A stretch of DNA of 64,000 nucleotides from DATAUD01 sp035511075 (GCA_035511075.1 DATKFW010000058.1:1-64000); one strand, 5' to 3'; counted from the stretch's first letter, positions 44,155 through 54,252 are shown. Numbers and translations: made by a program. The notes: generated from the sequence alone by a model not told the origin.

Positions 44155-45939
44155 ATGCGCCTTTGCTATTCGCCTTACCTTTATTCGCGCCGCAAGACCC
44201 GTGAAGTGGTCGTAGGCGACCCTGCCAAAGGCGGAGTCATCCTGGGCGGCAACCATCCCGTGGTCAAACAATCGATGCTGACCTGCGACACGATGGACAC
44301 CGCCGCGTGCATCCAGCAAACGCTCGATCTGGTCGCCGTGGGCTGCCAGATTGCGCGGATCACGGCGCCGACGGTCAAGGACGCGGCCAATTTGAAAGTC
44401 ATCGTTGACGGGCTGCGTGGCCGTGACTGCACGGTCCCCATCGTCGCGGACATTCATTTCAAGCCGGATGCCGCGATGGAAGCCGCGAAGTGGGTCGAGA
44501 TGGTGCGCGTCAATCCCGGCAACTACGCAGACAAGAAGAAATTCGCCGTCCGCGAATACACCGACGATGCGTACAACGCGGAGTTGGCGCGGCTGGAGGA
44601 GCAATTCACACCGCTGGTTCTGCTTTGCAAGAGCCTTGGCCGGGCCATGCGCATCGGCACCAATCACGGTTCGCTCAGCGACCGGATCATGAACCGTTAC
44701 GGCGACACACCGCTGGGGATGGTGGAAAGCGCGCTGGAATTCGCCCGCATCGCCCGCAAGCACGACTTCCACAACTTCAAATTCTCCATGAAGTCGAGCA
44801 ATCCCAAGGTGATGATCGAGTGTTACCGCCTCCTGGTGGCGCGATTGGATGAGTTGGGTCCTGATTGGAATTATCCAATCCATCTGGGCGTCACCGAAGC
44901 CGGCGAAGGCGAGGACGGCCGCATTAAGAGCGCCATCGGCATCGGCTCACTTTTGTGCGACGGATTGGGGGACACGATTCGAGTTTCGCTGACGGAAGAT
45001 TCCCCCAACGAAATCGCCGTCTGCACCGATTTGCTGGCGCAAATTCCGCTTCTGACCACGGCCACCGGCGTGGCCGGCTTGGGCAGCCAATGGCCGTTTG
45101 ATCCCTTCGCCTTCGAGCGGCGCACGACGCCTGAGATTTCGCTCAACGACGGCTTCAAATGCGGCGGCGAGCAGACCGTTCGCGTTGTCGTCACCCGTGC
45201 CGCCTGGGAAAAACTTGCGCCCAAGATCCGCCCTGGCGCCGATGTCAAACCCGAGGCGGTTTACGAGGACCTCAACGTGTGCGAAATCGATCCCACGGAG
45301 GAATTCGGCGTCAACTGCGAAACCCAATTGGTCACCGTAAAGGATGGGACTCCGCTTCCGGCCATCTCGGCGTTCCGGTTGCTGGCGGCAAAATTGAAAC
45401 GGCTGGGCCGGAACAATCCGGTTCTGCTTAAGGATTGCCTCGCGTTCGAGGCTGTGCCGCTGGAACCCAAGATTGCGCTGTTGCGCGCGGCGGTGGTCAT
45501 CGGATCATTGCTGGCCGACGGCATTGGAGACGCGATTTTGGTTCGCGGAGAATCCGGCGCGGGCCAGAGCCTGCTTTTGGCCTACAATATTTTGCAGGCG
45601 GCCGGCTGCCGAAGTTTCAAGACCGATTTCGTGGCATGCCCGTCGTGCGGGCGGACGCTGTTTAATTTGCAAACGGTCACGGCGCGGATCAAGGAGCGGA
45701 CGCAGCATTTGAAGGGCGTTAAGATCGCGATCATGGGTTGCATCGTCAACGGGCCCGGGGAGATGGCGGACGCGGATTTCGGATACGTCGGCGGCGCGCC
45801 CAACAAAATCAATCTTTACGTCGGCAAGACGCCGGTCAAGTTCAATATACCCGAAGCCGAGGCCGTGGACCGGCTGGTCGATTTAATCCGGGAGCACGGC
45901 AAGTGGGTCGAGCCGGAACCCGTCGCTGTTCACGCTTGA
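44155..45939 (+). CDS. ispG: 4-hydroxy-3-methylbut-2-enyl diphosphate synthase IspG
   Basis: This 594-residue enzyme of the MEP isoprenoid pathway converts cyclic ME-2,4-diphosphate to HMBPP. The N-terminal TIM barrel is followed by a long insert (about 260-480) present in the large IspG of plants, Chlamydiae and Bacteroidetes. The [4Fe-4S] ligands are CPSCG and GCIVNGPGE, whose Glu is catalytic. The start follows the rseP stop by one base, so they form an operon. The end lies in a hairpin shared with the convergent permease gene. Confidence 0.92.
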   Translation: MRLCYSPYLYSRRKTREVVVGDPAKGGVILGGNHPVVKQSMLTCDTMDTAACIQQTLDLVAVGCQIARITAPTVKDAANLKVIVDGLRGRDCTVPIVADIHFKPDAAMEAAKWVEMVRVNPGNYADKKKFAVREYTDDAYNAELARLEEQFTPLVLLCKSLGRAMRIGTNHGSLSDRIMNRYGDTPLGMVESALEFARIARKHDFHNFKFSMKSSNPKVMIECYRLLVARLDELGPDWNYPIHLGVTEAGEGEDGRIKSAIGIGSLLCDGLGDTIRVSLTEDSPNEIAVCTDLLAQIPLLTTATGVAGLGSQWPFDPFAFERRTTPEISLNDGFKCGGEQTVRVVVTRAAWEKLAPKIRPGADVKPEAVYEDLNVCEIDPTEEFGVNCETQLVTVKDGTPLPAISAFRLLAAKLKRLGRNNPVLLKDCLAFEAVPLEPKIALLRAAVVIGSLLADGIGDAILVRGESGAGQSLLLAYNILQAAGCRSFKTDFVACPSCGRTLFNLQTVTARIKERTQHLKGVKIAIMGCIVNGPGEMADADFGYVGGAPNKINLYVGKTPVKFNIPEAEAVDRLVDLIREHGKWVEPEPVAVHA

Positions 45940-45951
45940 AGCCTCAAGCGT
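45932..45951. terminator. Bidirectional hairpin at convergent ispG/permease ends
   Basis: ACGCTTGA-AGCC-TCAAGCGT is a perfect 8-bp stem with a 4-base loop. It spans the last codons of both convergent genes, and their stops fall inside it. There is no T run on either side, so it may terminate only in part or protect 3' ends. Confidence 0.45.
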
Positions 45952-47791
45952 AAACCAGCAAGTGGATGTCGTCGGGGAGATTATCCGAAACTTCGCGGAT
46001 GATGCTGCCCCGCAATAGAGACGCCAGACCCTTGCGTTCCGGCGCGCCCAGAATCAAGTACGACGCCCCCATTGTCGCCGTGATGTCCACAATCGTCGTC
46101 GCCACGGAATCGCTCACAGCGTAGCACGGAAAAACCGGATGCACGCCGGCCTTGCTCTTGGCCGCCAGAAACACTTCGCGCGCCTCGTCGTCCTCCTGCC
46201 ATTTGCGTTTGTAATCCTGCTCGGTCAGGACCGGCAATGACCGCACGAAAAGCAGGTAAAGCGGCCGCCGCGTCTGGCGCGATTCGTCGATGGCGAAATC
46301 GAGCGTCTTTCCCAAGCCTCGAATCGCGCACATCATCGGCGGGCCGTCCACGTTTTCCATATTGACAAGCATCGGCACGATGGGGGCGGGCATGGCTGCC
46401 GCCGCGGTCTGGGCCGCCTCCGCGGCCGCGGCCTTGGTCCGGCTGGCGTACTCGGCGGCAAGGCCGCGCAGAACAAGGCCCACCAGCAGCACGGACATGG
46501 CGAAGATTCGCGCGGACGGTTTGTAGGCGAAGAGAGAAATTTCGATCGCCAGCATGATCAGAAAGGTGATGAACATGAGCATCCGTTCCCACGTCACCAA
46601 TCCCAGTTTTCTGTCCGTGCTGCAGGCGCCGAGGTTGGTGGCGATGGCTCCGACGACGCCGACGGCATAGAGATCGGCCAACCCGCCCATGTCTTTGACA
46701 ACCAGCACCAAGATGGCCGGGATCACCGTGGCCACAATCAACCCCATGTTGGGCACGCCGAATTGGTTGAGCCTTTGAAATCGCGGCGGCAATTCCCCGT
46801 CGCGCGACATCAAAAACGAAATCGCGATGAGGTCCACAATCGCCGTGTTGACCGCCGACAGCAGCAACAATCCGAACACCACGCTGACGGCTATTCCGGC
46901 GGCAACGCCGAACGAGTGACCGAGGGCATGGCCGACAAAGACCTGTCCCATGTACCGGAGCATGTAATCCCGCACGCCCGGATGGCCCGGCGCATCCACG
47001 TCGGGGTTGGCGGGATCGGTGGCGTTGATGGTCAAGTTGGGCAGGGCGCACATGGCGAGGCCCAGGAGGGCGGTAAAAATGCACACCTCGAACATGACCC
47101 ACAGGATGGCGGGGGTGGATGTTTTGGAGACATTCGGATTGGCGTCAGTGGTCCCCGCATTGAGCTTCATCACGCCGGTGGAATTGGCGATGGCCTCGAC
47201 CCCGGACAACGCCAGGACCACACCCACAAAGCCTTTCCAATTCTTAAAGAACCCGCCGGCCAGAGGTTGCACGTTATGCGCCGCCTGGCCGAGGTGGGGA
47301 AGGCAGAACAGCCCCAGGAGGAACACAACCACCGCCGTGGGCACCGACACCAAGAACGCCAGCCCCCCCGTATGCTTTGGACCGAAGACGTTGAGCAATC
47401 CAATGACCACAATGGCCCCCGCCGCGTAGCGTTCCGGATGGGAAACGCCGAAATAATCGAAAGCCGACAGCGCGCTCAGGGCCGCCGTGACGATGTAATC
47501 GGCGACCAGGAGAAAAGCCCCGACGATGGAAATGATGACCGACCGGTGCCGGACACTGGCATAGACGCCGCCGCCGTCGGGGTAATGGCGGCAGATGGCC
47601 ATATAATTGACGCCGACAAGGGCCGTGAGGAGGCACATGGCGGCGATCAACCAGAAGGAGCTATAGCTGCCGACGGCAAAGGCCAGGCCAATGACGTAGG
47701 CCTTGCTCGTGCCCCAATCGCCATAAAGAATGGCCGCGGCCCGGGGCACGTCGACGTTGCGCGGCCTTCGCGTGTTACCCGCAACGATCAT
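45944..47791 (-). CDS. APC-type permease with C-terminal Usp-like domain
   Basis: This 615-residue protein has about twelve transmembrane helices (about residues 20-445) in the amino-acid/polyamine (APC) pattern, for example VLALSGVEAIANSTGVMKL. A soluble C-terminal domain follows (about 460-615) with the universal stress protein signature LILGAPERKGLASLLRGS. This permease-Usp fusion is known in several lineages and may regulate transport by nucleotide binding. The substrate is not predictable. The gene is convergent with ispG, four bases apart. Confidence 0.8.
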   Translation of the reverse strand: MIVAGNTRRPRNVDVPRAAAILYGDWGTSKAYVIGLAFAVGSYSSFWLIAAMCLLTALVGVNYMAICRHYPDGGGVYASVRHRSVIISIVGAFLLVADYIVTAALSALSAFDYFGVSHPERYAAGAIVVIGLLNVFGPKHTGGLAFLVSVPTAVVVFLLGLFCLPHLGQAAHNVQPLAGGFFKNWKGFVGVVLALSGVEAIANSTGVMKLNAGTTDANPNVSKTSTPAILWVMFEVCIFTALLGLAMCALPNLTINATDPANPDVDAPGHPGVRDYMLRYMGQVFVGHALGHSFGVAAGIAVSVVFGLLLLSAVNTAIVDLIAISFLMSRDGELPPRFQRLNQFGVPNMGLIVATVIPAILVLVVKDMGGLADLYAVGVVGAIATNLGACSTDRKLGLVTWERMLMFITFLIMLAIEISLFAYKPSARIFAMSVLLVGLVLRGLAAEYASRTKAAAAEAAQTAAAAMPAPIVPMLVNMENVDGPPMMCAIRGLGKTLDFAIDESRQTRRPLYLLFVRSLPVLTEQDYKRKWQEDDEAREVFLAAKSKAGVHPVFPCYAVSDSVATTIVDITATMGASYLILGAPERKGLASLLRGSIIREVSDNLPDDIHLLVYA

Positions 47792-47907
47792 CGGATGGAG
47801 CGGACATCATGGGCCAGAAACCTAAAGACTTCCGCCGCCGACATCAAGAACTTATCAAAATGGGACTCGACGCCTGACCCAACCCGCTTTCACGCAATGC
47901 GCCACGA

Positions 47908-49896
47908 TCACCTGTCGTCTTGTGGCTTTTTCTCGTTTTCCGGCTTCCTCGCGTTGGGCAGAGACTTTGGCTGTTGGGCTCCACGCTGCGCGCCCGGCTC
48001 GCCTGGACGCCCGGCGTTCCGTGGATCGTATGCCGCGGACCTGGCGCGTTGGTCGTTTCGCGCGGCAATTTCCGGGTGTTGCACCCGTCGCGCTTCCAGG
48101 TTGTGATGTTCCTCGGCGCCGCGCAATTCGCGCGCCGGGTGGACAGCAATTTCGTGATGGGTGAAGGATGCCACCCGCGCGCGCCCCCAGCCGTCCGCCA
48201 CAAATCTGCCGTGATCCATTCGATACCCGTTATGTATTTCGCTGTGGGCATAGAAGCGCCGGGCCTCGTCGCGTCCAATCAACACATGCGCATAATCGTG
48301 GTCCCAGAAATGGTCGCGCCCAACAAAAACGAACGCATCGAACCCCAGGCCGAAATCAACATCCAGCGCCACTCCGCCATGCCATTCAAGCCCGACTCCC
48401 ACCTGGAAGCGCGCATCCCAAGGCAGCGGCGCCCAGCCCAGACAACCGTCGGCATCCGCATAGCGCCAGCAGACCCACGAGGGAGCCCAATCATATTGAG
48501 GCGCCCACGCCCAGACGAATCCCGTCCGCTCATCGTTGATCCAGCGCCCATAGTGGAAGGCGATTTCGCCCCACGGATAGTCCGACCGCCAATACCAACC
48601 GGCGTCCGTGAATTCCCAGTGCCCTGCGTCAACGTACGGACGCCAGCCGGGATAGGACGCTTCCGCAGGCACCCAGCAGGAGCCTATTCCCGCCACGTCG
48701 ATCCAATGCCCGTAGGGAGTCAATTGCGCCTGAAAATAATCAAAGGTCGGCGTGGGCGGCGTGGGCGGCGCGACCGCCGCAACCGGCGGGGCCAGCGATA
48801 CAAGTTCGACTGACTGCCAATTCGCGGAAACCGGGCCATTCCGGGCCGCCAAAACGATGTTAAACGGCCCTGTTCCAACCGGCAGTCCAGACCGTGCTCC
48901 CAGGTCCACCCCCGCCGGATCCAGGAGTGAAACCGTCGCCATGCCGTCAGGGCCGACGGTGATTTGGATCGTATACTGCACGCCCGCGGAGAAATGTTCG
49001 CGAATCTTGTTGCCCAGAGTGGAAAGCGGAAAGCCGCTGCCCGTGTAATTGACCCATACGCCGTGATCAGGCGACGGACCGCCGCCAAAGGGGATGTTCA
49101 CCGAGCCGCGGAAAAACGGCAGCGCACCGCCGACTTGAATATCGCCGTCCCGATGTCCCTCGCCTCCCAGATGACCCGCCACGCTCAGCCACTGCCGCAA
49201 GTCCGGGGTCACCAGGTAAACTTCAAAGGGAATCGCCGCCTCCGCCAACCCGGTCACCCTCGCTGTCAAGGTGAAAGGCGCAGCGTAGGCCATCGAGGAC
49301 TGAATACCAGTAAACTGCCCGGGGCCGTTGACGCCGGACATCTGCATGCCGCCGGGCCCAAAGACCAGAGCCGGCATGATGGACGGAGAACCGGTGACAG
49401 CCGCCAGGCTGGCCAGCACATTTCCCTGAGTCGTCCACAAGGCCGGATTCAACCCGCCCTCCGCGTTGAAATAATCGGCCAAACCGGGGGCGGGAGCCGG
49501 AGCTTCCACGGGCACCGGGGCTGGAGGCGGACTGGCGGGCGGCGGAACCGCCGGCGCCGGCGCCGAGTCGGGAGCCGCGGGCGCAGGGGCGGCGGACTTG
49601 GTCTGAAGCAACGCGCTGATGACGGGTTGCGAGACGCCCTGGCTGTTGAGATACAGGATGTCATCCCCGCTCACGTTGTAGCTCTTGCCGGAATTCTTGA
49701 TATAGGCCAGGATCACATCGTCCGTCATGTGGGCCTGGGAAAATTTGACGATTTCCTGCAAGTCCGGCGAGAGGTTGGCAGCCGTCGTTTGAGCATGGCC
49801 AATCGCGCCCGCAACCAGGCAGGCCCAAGCCGCCGTGATGGCCGCGCAGAGCCTGATTTGACGCCCGATACAACTCCTAAGTTTCTTCATAATCAT
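47908..49896 (-). CDS. DUF6600-type secreted protein with LamG-like domain
   Basis: This 662-residue protein starts at ATG 49896, where GGAAGGA gives a ribosome site, and has a signal peptide (ITAAWACLVAGAIGHAQ). A small helical N domain (about 30-105) precedes a Pro/Ala-rich stretch and a concanavalin-like domain (about 150-370). A DUF6600-type Trp/Tyr-rich section (about 390-520, with LTPYGHWIDV and GWRPYVDAGHWEF) follows. The C terminus is rich in Arg/His/Asn. It is probably an envelope or surface protein of unknown function. Confidence 0.7.
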   Translation of the reverse strand: MIMKKLRSCIGRQIRLCAAITAAWACLVAGAIGHAQTTAANLSPDLQEIVKFSQAHMTDDVILAYIKNSGKSYNVSGDDILYLNSQGVSQPVISALLQTKSAAPAPAAPDSAPAPAVPPPASPPPAPVPVEAPAPAPGLADYFNAEGGLNPALWTTQGNVLASLAAVTGSPSIMPALVFGPGGMQMSGVNGPGQFTGIQSSMAYAAPFTLTARVTGLAEAAIPFEVYLVTPDLRQWLSVAGHLGGEGHRDGDIQVGGALPFFRGSVNIPFGGGPSPDHGVWVNYTGSGFPLSTLGNKIREHFSAGVQYTIQITVGPDGMATVSLLDPAGVDLGARSGLPVGTGPFNIVLAARNGPVSANWQSVELVSLAPPVAAVAPPTPPTPTFDYFQAQLTPYGHWIDVAGIGSCWVPAEASYPGWRPYVDAGHWEFTDAGWYWRSDYPWGEIAFHYGRWINDERTGFVWAWAPQYDWAPSWVCWRYADADGCLGWAPLPWDARFQVGVGLEWHGGVALDVDFGLGFDAFVFVGRDHFWDHDYAHVLIGRDEARRFYAHSEIHNGYRMDHGRFVADGWGRARVASFTHHEIAVHPARELRGAEEHHNLEARRVQHPEIAARNDQRARSAAYDPRNAGRPGEPGAQRGAQQPKSLPNARKPENEKKPQDDR

Positions 49897-50132
49897 GTTG
49901 TTTTCGATATCCTTCCATTCATCTGTCAATACGTGCCTTGGAGACAAATCTTGCGCGAGAACCGTTCCTGCGACTGATAAAGTGCCAGCCAGTGAGGCGC
50001 AGTAACTTGCGCGAGTAAAGGTCCGCGGAGGCGGAGACTTCGCAAATCAATAAAGCGCAAAATCCCGGCCCGCGCAAATACATTTTTCCATCCGACGGCG
50101 CGTCTGAATTCGCCCCAACAGCGCCAATGTTT

Positions 50133-51992
50133 TCACTGTTGAAACCGGACGATGCTCCATTTCTCCGGACCGATGTTTACTTTGGACGTGATAATTTCGT
50201 CGGCCACAGCGGCGCCTCCTTCTTTCCGGACCCAGTCATCAAAAGACTCCCCTGCTCCAGCCACAACACTGTCCTTGACGACCACCCATTCCATCTGCGG
50301 CCGCTGAAAGAGATCCACAAGATGGCGCACCTTCCGCGAACCGAACGGATACCATAGCGAGACTTCTGAATCGTCCGCGCCTTCGATCAATCCGACAATC
50401 GACACAGACTTCGGAATATGACTCGCCAACGTCCCCAGGATATTGCTCCGCTTGCGATAAACCCGATAGACCTCCCTGGCGCGCGCCAACTGCGCGCTTC
50501 GGGGGAACTTCGCACCGAGCCAATCCAGGCATGTGCCCGCCGGCCAAAGCGGACGCGACGGCGTCAATATCAGGGCCGTCAAGGCGTAAACCCCAGCCAG
50601 CGCCGCCAGCGCCTTCCACCAACGGCGCTTGACCAGTTCCCCGTTGGCGGGAAAAATCAAAATGGGAATCAGCAACAACGGATAAAAGGCCGACACCAGC
50701 CGTCCGGGACAGGCAGACCCAAGCTTGACCATGAAGTAGAGCAGACCGATCCACGCCAGCGCGCCGATGACGAATCCGTTCCGGCGGGCGCCTGACGGCA
50801 TCTTCGGGTGCGACAATGCAAAGAGTAGCGCAGCCGCGACAGCGCACCCTATTCCCGAACCAAGACCGCTTGCTTCCTCTTGCGGCAATTCACCGAGCGA
50901 GAGGTCGAAGCTCGGAAAATCGCGACTCAGCAGCGCGACCAAACCGCCCGGCAAGTGACGCATCATCACATTCTTCAATGCGCGCGCGCCGGGCAGGACC
51001 GGTGGCGCGGCCGTTTCCACTAACAACTCGAAGCCATTGCCGAAAAAGCCGACGATCGGATTTCGCATTTCCAACTGCGCGAAGTCATGGTCCTGGGAGC
51101 GATCATTCCAATCCCCGGAATAATGATGGTTGGCCACCGCCGTGGGCACAAAGGAGATCAGCAAAGCCAGGGCGGCAACGGCAGCCGTGCCAATAACCCG
51201 AATCCGGACCCGGCGCATTGCAAGCAGCAGCGCCCAGGCCATCGGCAAAACCAGGGGCAGATTCGTTCCCTTAATCCCAGTGGCTAATCCAACCGCCAGG
51301 ATCCCCAGCCAGAGGTCCCGGTTCCGTCGCGTCGTGCAAGCTTCGAGCGAAAAATACACGGCCGCCAGGACGTACACCACGGCGATTGTATCGTTGCCAA
51401 TGCTCCCGGCCTGCATCACGTAGCAATACCCCAACGGCAGAAGCCACATCCAATTCCACGCCACCCGGGCCGCCACGCCAAGCCGGATGAAGACGGCAAA
51501 GATCAAGCCCGGCATGAACAAATAGCCCAGGATGTTGACGAGGAAAAAAAACCGGTCGCTGTGCGTGAAAACCAACATCGGCATCGTCAGCCATTCAAAA
51601 TCCGCCGATCGATCGTTCATGCGGGGGTTGGAAGTCGCCATCCAATGCCATCCCGACGCGCTCCACCAATGCAACATTCGTGGAACACGATACGTCAGCG
51701 CGTCGTAATTATTTGGCGCGTAGAGCGCCCCACCCAAAGCGGCCAGCAGCGCCGTCGCCGCGAAAATCAGCGGCAAAGGCCTTCGCAAACGCCTTCCGGA
51801 GCGCCGCGCTTGCACGCGCCAATCCGGACACCGTCCAGATTCGGGCCTGAACCACACACCCACTCCCGCCGCCAACAGCAAAAAGAAAACGAGGTACCCC
51901 GATAAATTCAACTCATGCAGCGCGGATAAAATCCATCCCGCCGCGACGCATGCCGCAGAGCACAGAACCCACAGTTTGATGAAATAATCCAT
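50133..51992 (-). CDS. GT39-like membrane glycosyltransferase
   Basis: This 619-residue protein has about ten hydrophobic helices, starting with MDYFIKLWVLCSAACVAAGW. An extracytoplasmic loop near residues 85-140 contains YAPNNYDALTYRVPRM, the region of the catalytic acidic residue in the ArnT/PMT (GT39) fold. A soluble C-terminal portion follows. Such enzymes transfer sugars from polyprenyl-phosphate donors to lipids, proteins or glycans. ATG 51992 is preferred to a TTG 24 bases upstream. It opens the polysaccharide cluster. Confidence 0.65.
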   Translation of the reverse strand: MDYFIKLWVLCSAACVAAGWILSALHELNLSGYLVFFLLLAAGVGVWFRPESGRCPDWRVQARRSGRRLRRPLPLIFAATALLAALGGALYAPNNYDALTYRVPRMLHWWSASGWHWMATSNPRMNDRSADFEWLTMPMLVFTHSDRFFFLVNILGYLFMPGLIFAVFIRLGVAARVAWNWMWLLPLGYCYVMQAGSIGNDTIAVVYVLAAVYFSLEACTTRRNRDLWLGILAVGLATGIKGTNLPLVLPMAWALLLAMRRVRIRVIGTAAVAALALLISFVPTAVANHHYSGDWNDRSQDHDFAQLEMRNPIVGFFGNGFELLVETAAPPVLPGARALKNVMMRHLPGGLVALLSRDFPSFDLSLGELPQEEASGLGSGIGCAVAAALLFALSHPKMPSGARRNGFVIGALAWIGLLYFMVKLGSACPGRLVSAFYPLLLIPILIFPANGELVKRRWWKALAALAGVYALTALILTPSRPLWPAGTCLDWLGAKFPRSAQLARAREVYRVYRKRSNILGTLASHIPKSVSIVGLIEGADDSEVSLWYPFGSRKVRHLVDLFQRPQMEWVVVKDSVVAGAGESFDDWVRKEGGAAVADEIITSKVNIGPEKWSIVRFQQ

Positions 51993-52094
51993 TTCCGTTA
52001 AGGCCGTTATCCGCAACTTAGCTGTGCAGGCGGGCGTTCTTCAACCTCCATTTAGCGCCTTTCAGCACCGTGGCCGCGTGTTCCCGTATTCGAC

Positions 52095-52201
52095 ATTGCC
52101 TGCCTGCGGGAGCGCACGCTCGATGCGAACGTTAATGAACGAAGGCCCTTGTCAGGATTGAATCGCCCATGTCAGAATCCTGCGCCCTGCAGGCAGGGAA
52201 T
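52095..52201. repeat. Inverted repeat (107 bp) upstream of the methyltransferase gene
   Basis: ATTGCCTGCCTGC (52095-52107) is mirrored by GCAGGCAGGGAAT (52189-52201) with one mismatch, spaced 81 bases apart. A perfect palindrome CCCTGC-AG-GCAGGG (52185-52198) lies in the right arm. This could be a small transposon-like element, a long-range RNA hairpin or an operator in the divergent promoter region. Confidence 0.35.
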
Positions 52202-52211
52202 GTAAGACCGT

Positions 52212-53072
52212 ATGATTCTCCACAAGAAATTAATACGCCGCAATAATTGGCCGCGGATATTTCGCGAACGGCTGACTGAGCCACTCCACTTGAACGCCCT
52301 CTCGGTCTTCGTCGCTTTGTTCGGTTCGTTTCGCCAAAAAGTGGCGTGGGACCTGATATTGCGGCATTGTCACGCTTTCTCCCTGCTCAAAGCCGCGGAT
52401 CGGGCACGCGCGAACGGTATTTCCGCAGTGAGCGTGATCGAATTTGGGGTCGCCGCAGGGGCGGGCCTCATGAATCTTTCCATTCTCTCCCAAAAGATAT
52501 CCTCCCTTACGGGCGTGGACATTCAGGTGTTTGGCTTCGATACCGGCACCGGAATGCCCCCTCACCGTGATTATCGTGATCACCCTGATCTTTACCGAGA
52601 GGGCGATTTTCCCGGTGACCTGTCAGCACTGGCGACCGCATTGCCAGCCAATGGCCATCTTGTCGTGGGAGACATGGCTGTGACCGTGCCTCAATTTGTC
52701 AAAGGCAAATTAAGCGGGCAAGCCCCGCTGGGTTATATCTCCGTGGATGTGGATTACTACAGCTCGACTGTGGAGGCGTTGAAAATTTTTGACGGCCCGC
52801 CGCAATTCTACCTGCCCATGGTCGGCGTTTACCTGGATGACATCCACTTTGAAGGCCACAATCCATTCGCCGGCGAGCTACTGGCGGTCAACGAATTCAA
52901 CGAACAACACCAATTCAGGAAGATATGTCGCTACGAATTCCTGGAGTGCACCCGCATATTTCGCAGGGCCGCATGGCTAAAGCACATGTTCACGTTGCAT
53001 GTGATGGACCACCCCGTCCGGCAAAATACAGTAAAAAGCCCCACGCAAATTCTGGAGAATCTTTATCTCTGA
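52212..53072 (+). CDS. Class I SAM-dependent methyltransferase
   Basis: This 286-residue protein has the SAM-binding motif IEFGVAAGAGLMNLSI (motif I). A following acidic strand (FGFDTGTGMPPHRDY) and GYISVDVDYYSSTVEAL complete the Rossmann core. The overall pattern resembles the Methyltransf_24/TylF-like group active on sugars or secondary metabolites. It is transcribed away from the GT39-like gene and lies in the glycan cluster, so it may modify a sugar or polymer end. Confidence 0.7.
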   Translation: MILHKKLIRRNNWPRIFRERLTEPLHLNALSVFVALFGSFRQKVAWDLILRHCHAFSLLKAADRARANGISAVSVIEFGVAAGAGLMNLSILSQKISSLTGVDIQVFGFDTGTGMPPHRDYRDHPDLYREGDFPGDLSALATALPANGHLVVGDMAVTVPQFVKGKLSGQAPLGYISVDVDYYSSTVEALKIFDGPPQFYLPMVGVYLDDIHFEGHNPFAGELLAVNEFNEQHQFRKICRYEFLECTRIFRRAAWLKHMFTLHVMDHPVRQNTVKSPTQILENLYL

Positions 53073-53130
53073 TTGAGTGTCCTATCGCCGCCAATCGCCC
53101 GGCAGCGGCGCAATTTTGATCACATTTCAA

Positions 53131-54252
53131 TCAAATCGCTCCCAATGAAAACCGCCGACGGATTTCCCTTGAAGAGGCGACCCGGCATCGCTGAACGCTT
53201 TGCCGCGCTTGCCGGATGCGCCTCCAGTTCCGAACGACGAAGCCATAAGCATTGAGCGAATACGGCTCCCGGACCAGCGCATAAAGCAGTATTCCCAGGC
53301 GTCGCGGCACGATGCGCAGAAAATCCCGGACGAAATTAGGACCAGTCTCGTTTTTAAGGAGCAGCAGCAAATCATTCTTTACCGCGTGATATTTCAATTC
53401 CGGCGCAAGTTTCTTGCGAACGTCCAAATTGCCGGGGCGAAAAACCCTCGGATGGGTCGCCACACATTCCGGGTCAAAAAAAGTCCTCCAGCCGAAAATT
53501 TGGGCTCTCCACGAAACATCGTGATCTTCCTTGTGCGCGAAAAACATTTCGTCAAAAAATTGCCCCTCGAACGAAATGTTTTCCATCATCGCCCGCCGAT
53601 AAAACGGCAGCGCGCCGTCACAGCCAAATACCTCCTGAGCCTCCAGCGCAAGGCCCGATGCCGGCGCCCCATGATGGCGAAGCAGAAAGCGGCGGCTCCC
53701 CGCCACCGTCAAGCCCGCGCCATCGACCAAACATGTCTTTGGATCAGAGCCGTCCTGGAGCAACAATCCGCAGACGGTGCCGATCTTCGCGTCTTGAGAC
53801 ATTCGCCGGACCGCCTTTTCCACGTAATCCTCTCTCAACACAACGTCAGGATTTACAAGCAGGACGAAATCGCTCCGGGTGCGCGACAGGGCGAAATTGT
53901 GTCCGCCGCAAAAGCCCCGGTTCTCCGGACTGTAAAAGAGTGTGACGCGATCCTTAAACTTCTCCAGCACTTCGCGGGTGCCGTCGGCTGAGGCATTGTC
54001 ATAAATGAAAATCGAGTTTGGGGTGCAGGTCTGCCGCAGCAGAGAACGGATACAGGCGTCAACGCAATGGGCGTGATTCCAAGTAACGATGGAAGCCGTC
54101 GTTGTTGGCGGCCTGCGCGCGATGTCCCCCGCGCCCGAAACGAAGCAGTCTTCCATCTCCGGATTAATATTCAGCCGCACGAACGACTCGACCAGCTTGG
54201 AAAGGGTGTCCGATCCAATCTTAAAGCGCCAGCGAAAAACACTGGAACCCAT
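53131..54252 (-). CDS. GT2 glycosyltransferase (rhamnosyltransferase-like)
   Basis: This protein has the GT2 A-fold: TTASIVTWNHAHCVDACIRS, the IFIYDNASADGT motif, and DFVLLVNPDVVL with the Asn-Pro-Asp (DxD-like) metal site. The C-terminal half is typical of RfbF/WbbL-type transferases, with DEMFFAHKEDHDVSWRAQIFG bearing the ED acceptor residues. ATG 54252 gives 373 residues; longer frames from a TTG are less likely. It is antisense to its neighbours within the cluster. Confidence 0.75.
   Translation of the reverse strand: MGSSVFRWRFKIGSDTLSKLVESFVRLNINPEMEDCFVSGAGDIARRPPTTTASIVTWNHAHCVDACIRSLLRQTCTPNSIFIYDNASADGTREVLEKFKDRVTLFYSPENRGFCGGHNFALSRTRSDFVLLVNPDVVLREDYVEKAVRRMSQDAKIGTVCGLLLQDGSDPKTCLVDGAGLTVAGSRRFLLRHHGAPASGLALEAQEVFGCDGALPFYRRAMMENISFEGQFFDEMFFAHKEDHDVSWRAQIFGWRTFFDPECVATHPRVFRPGNLDVRKKLAPELKYHAVKNDLLLLLKNETGPNFVRDFLRIVPRRLGILLYALVREPYSLNAYGFVVRNWRRIRQARQSVQRCRVASSREIRRRFSLGAI

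Noticed and set aside
46763..48106. 447-codon open frame on the plus strand
   Set aside because: It is antisense to the APC permease and DUF6600 genes and is rich in Arg/His/Gly, as expected of a shadow frame.
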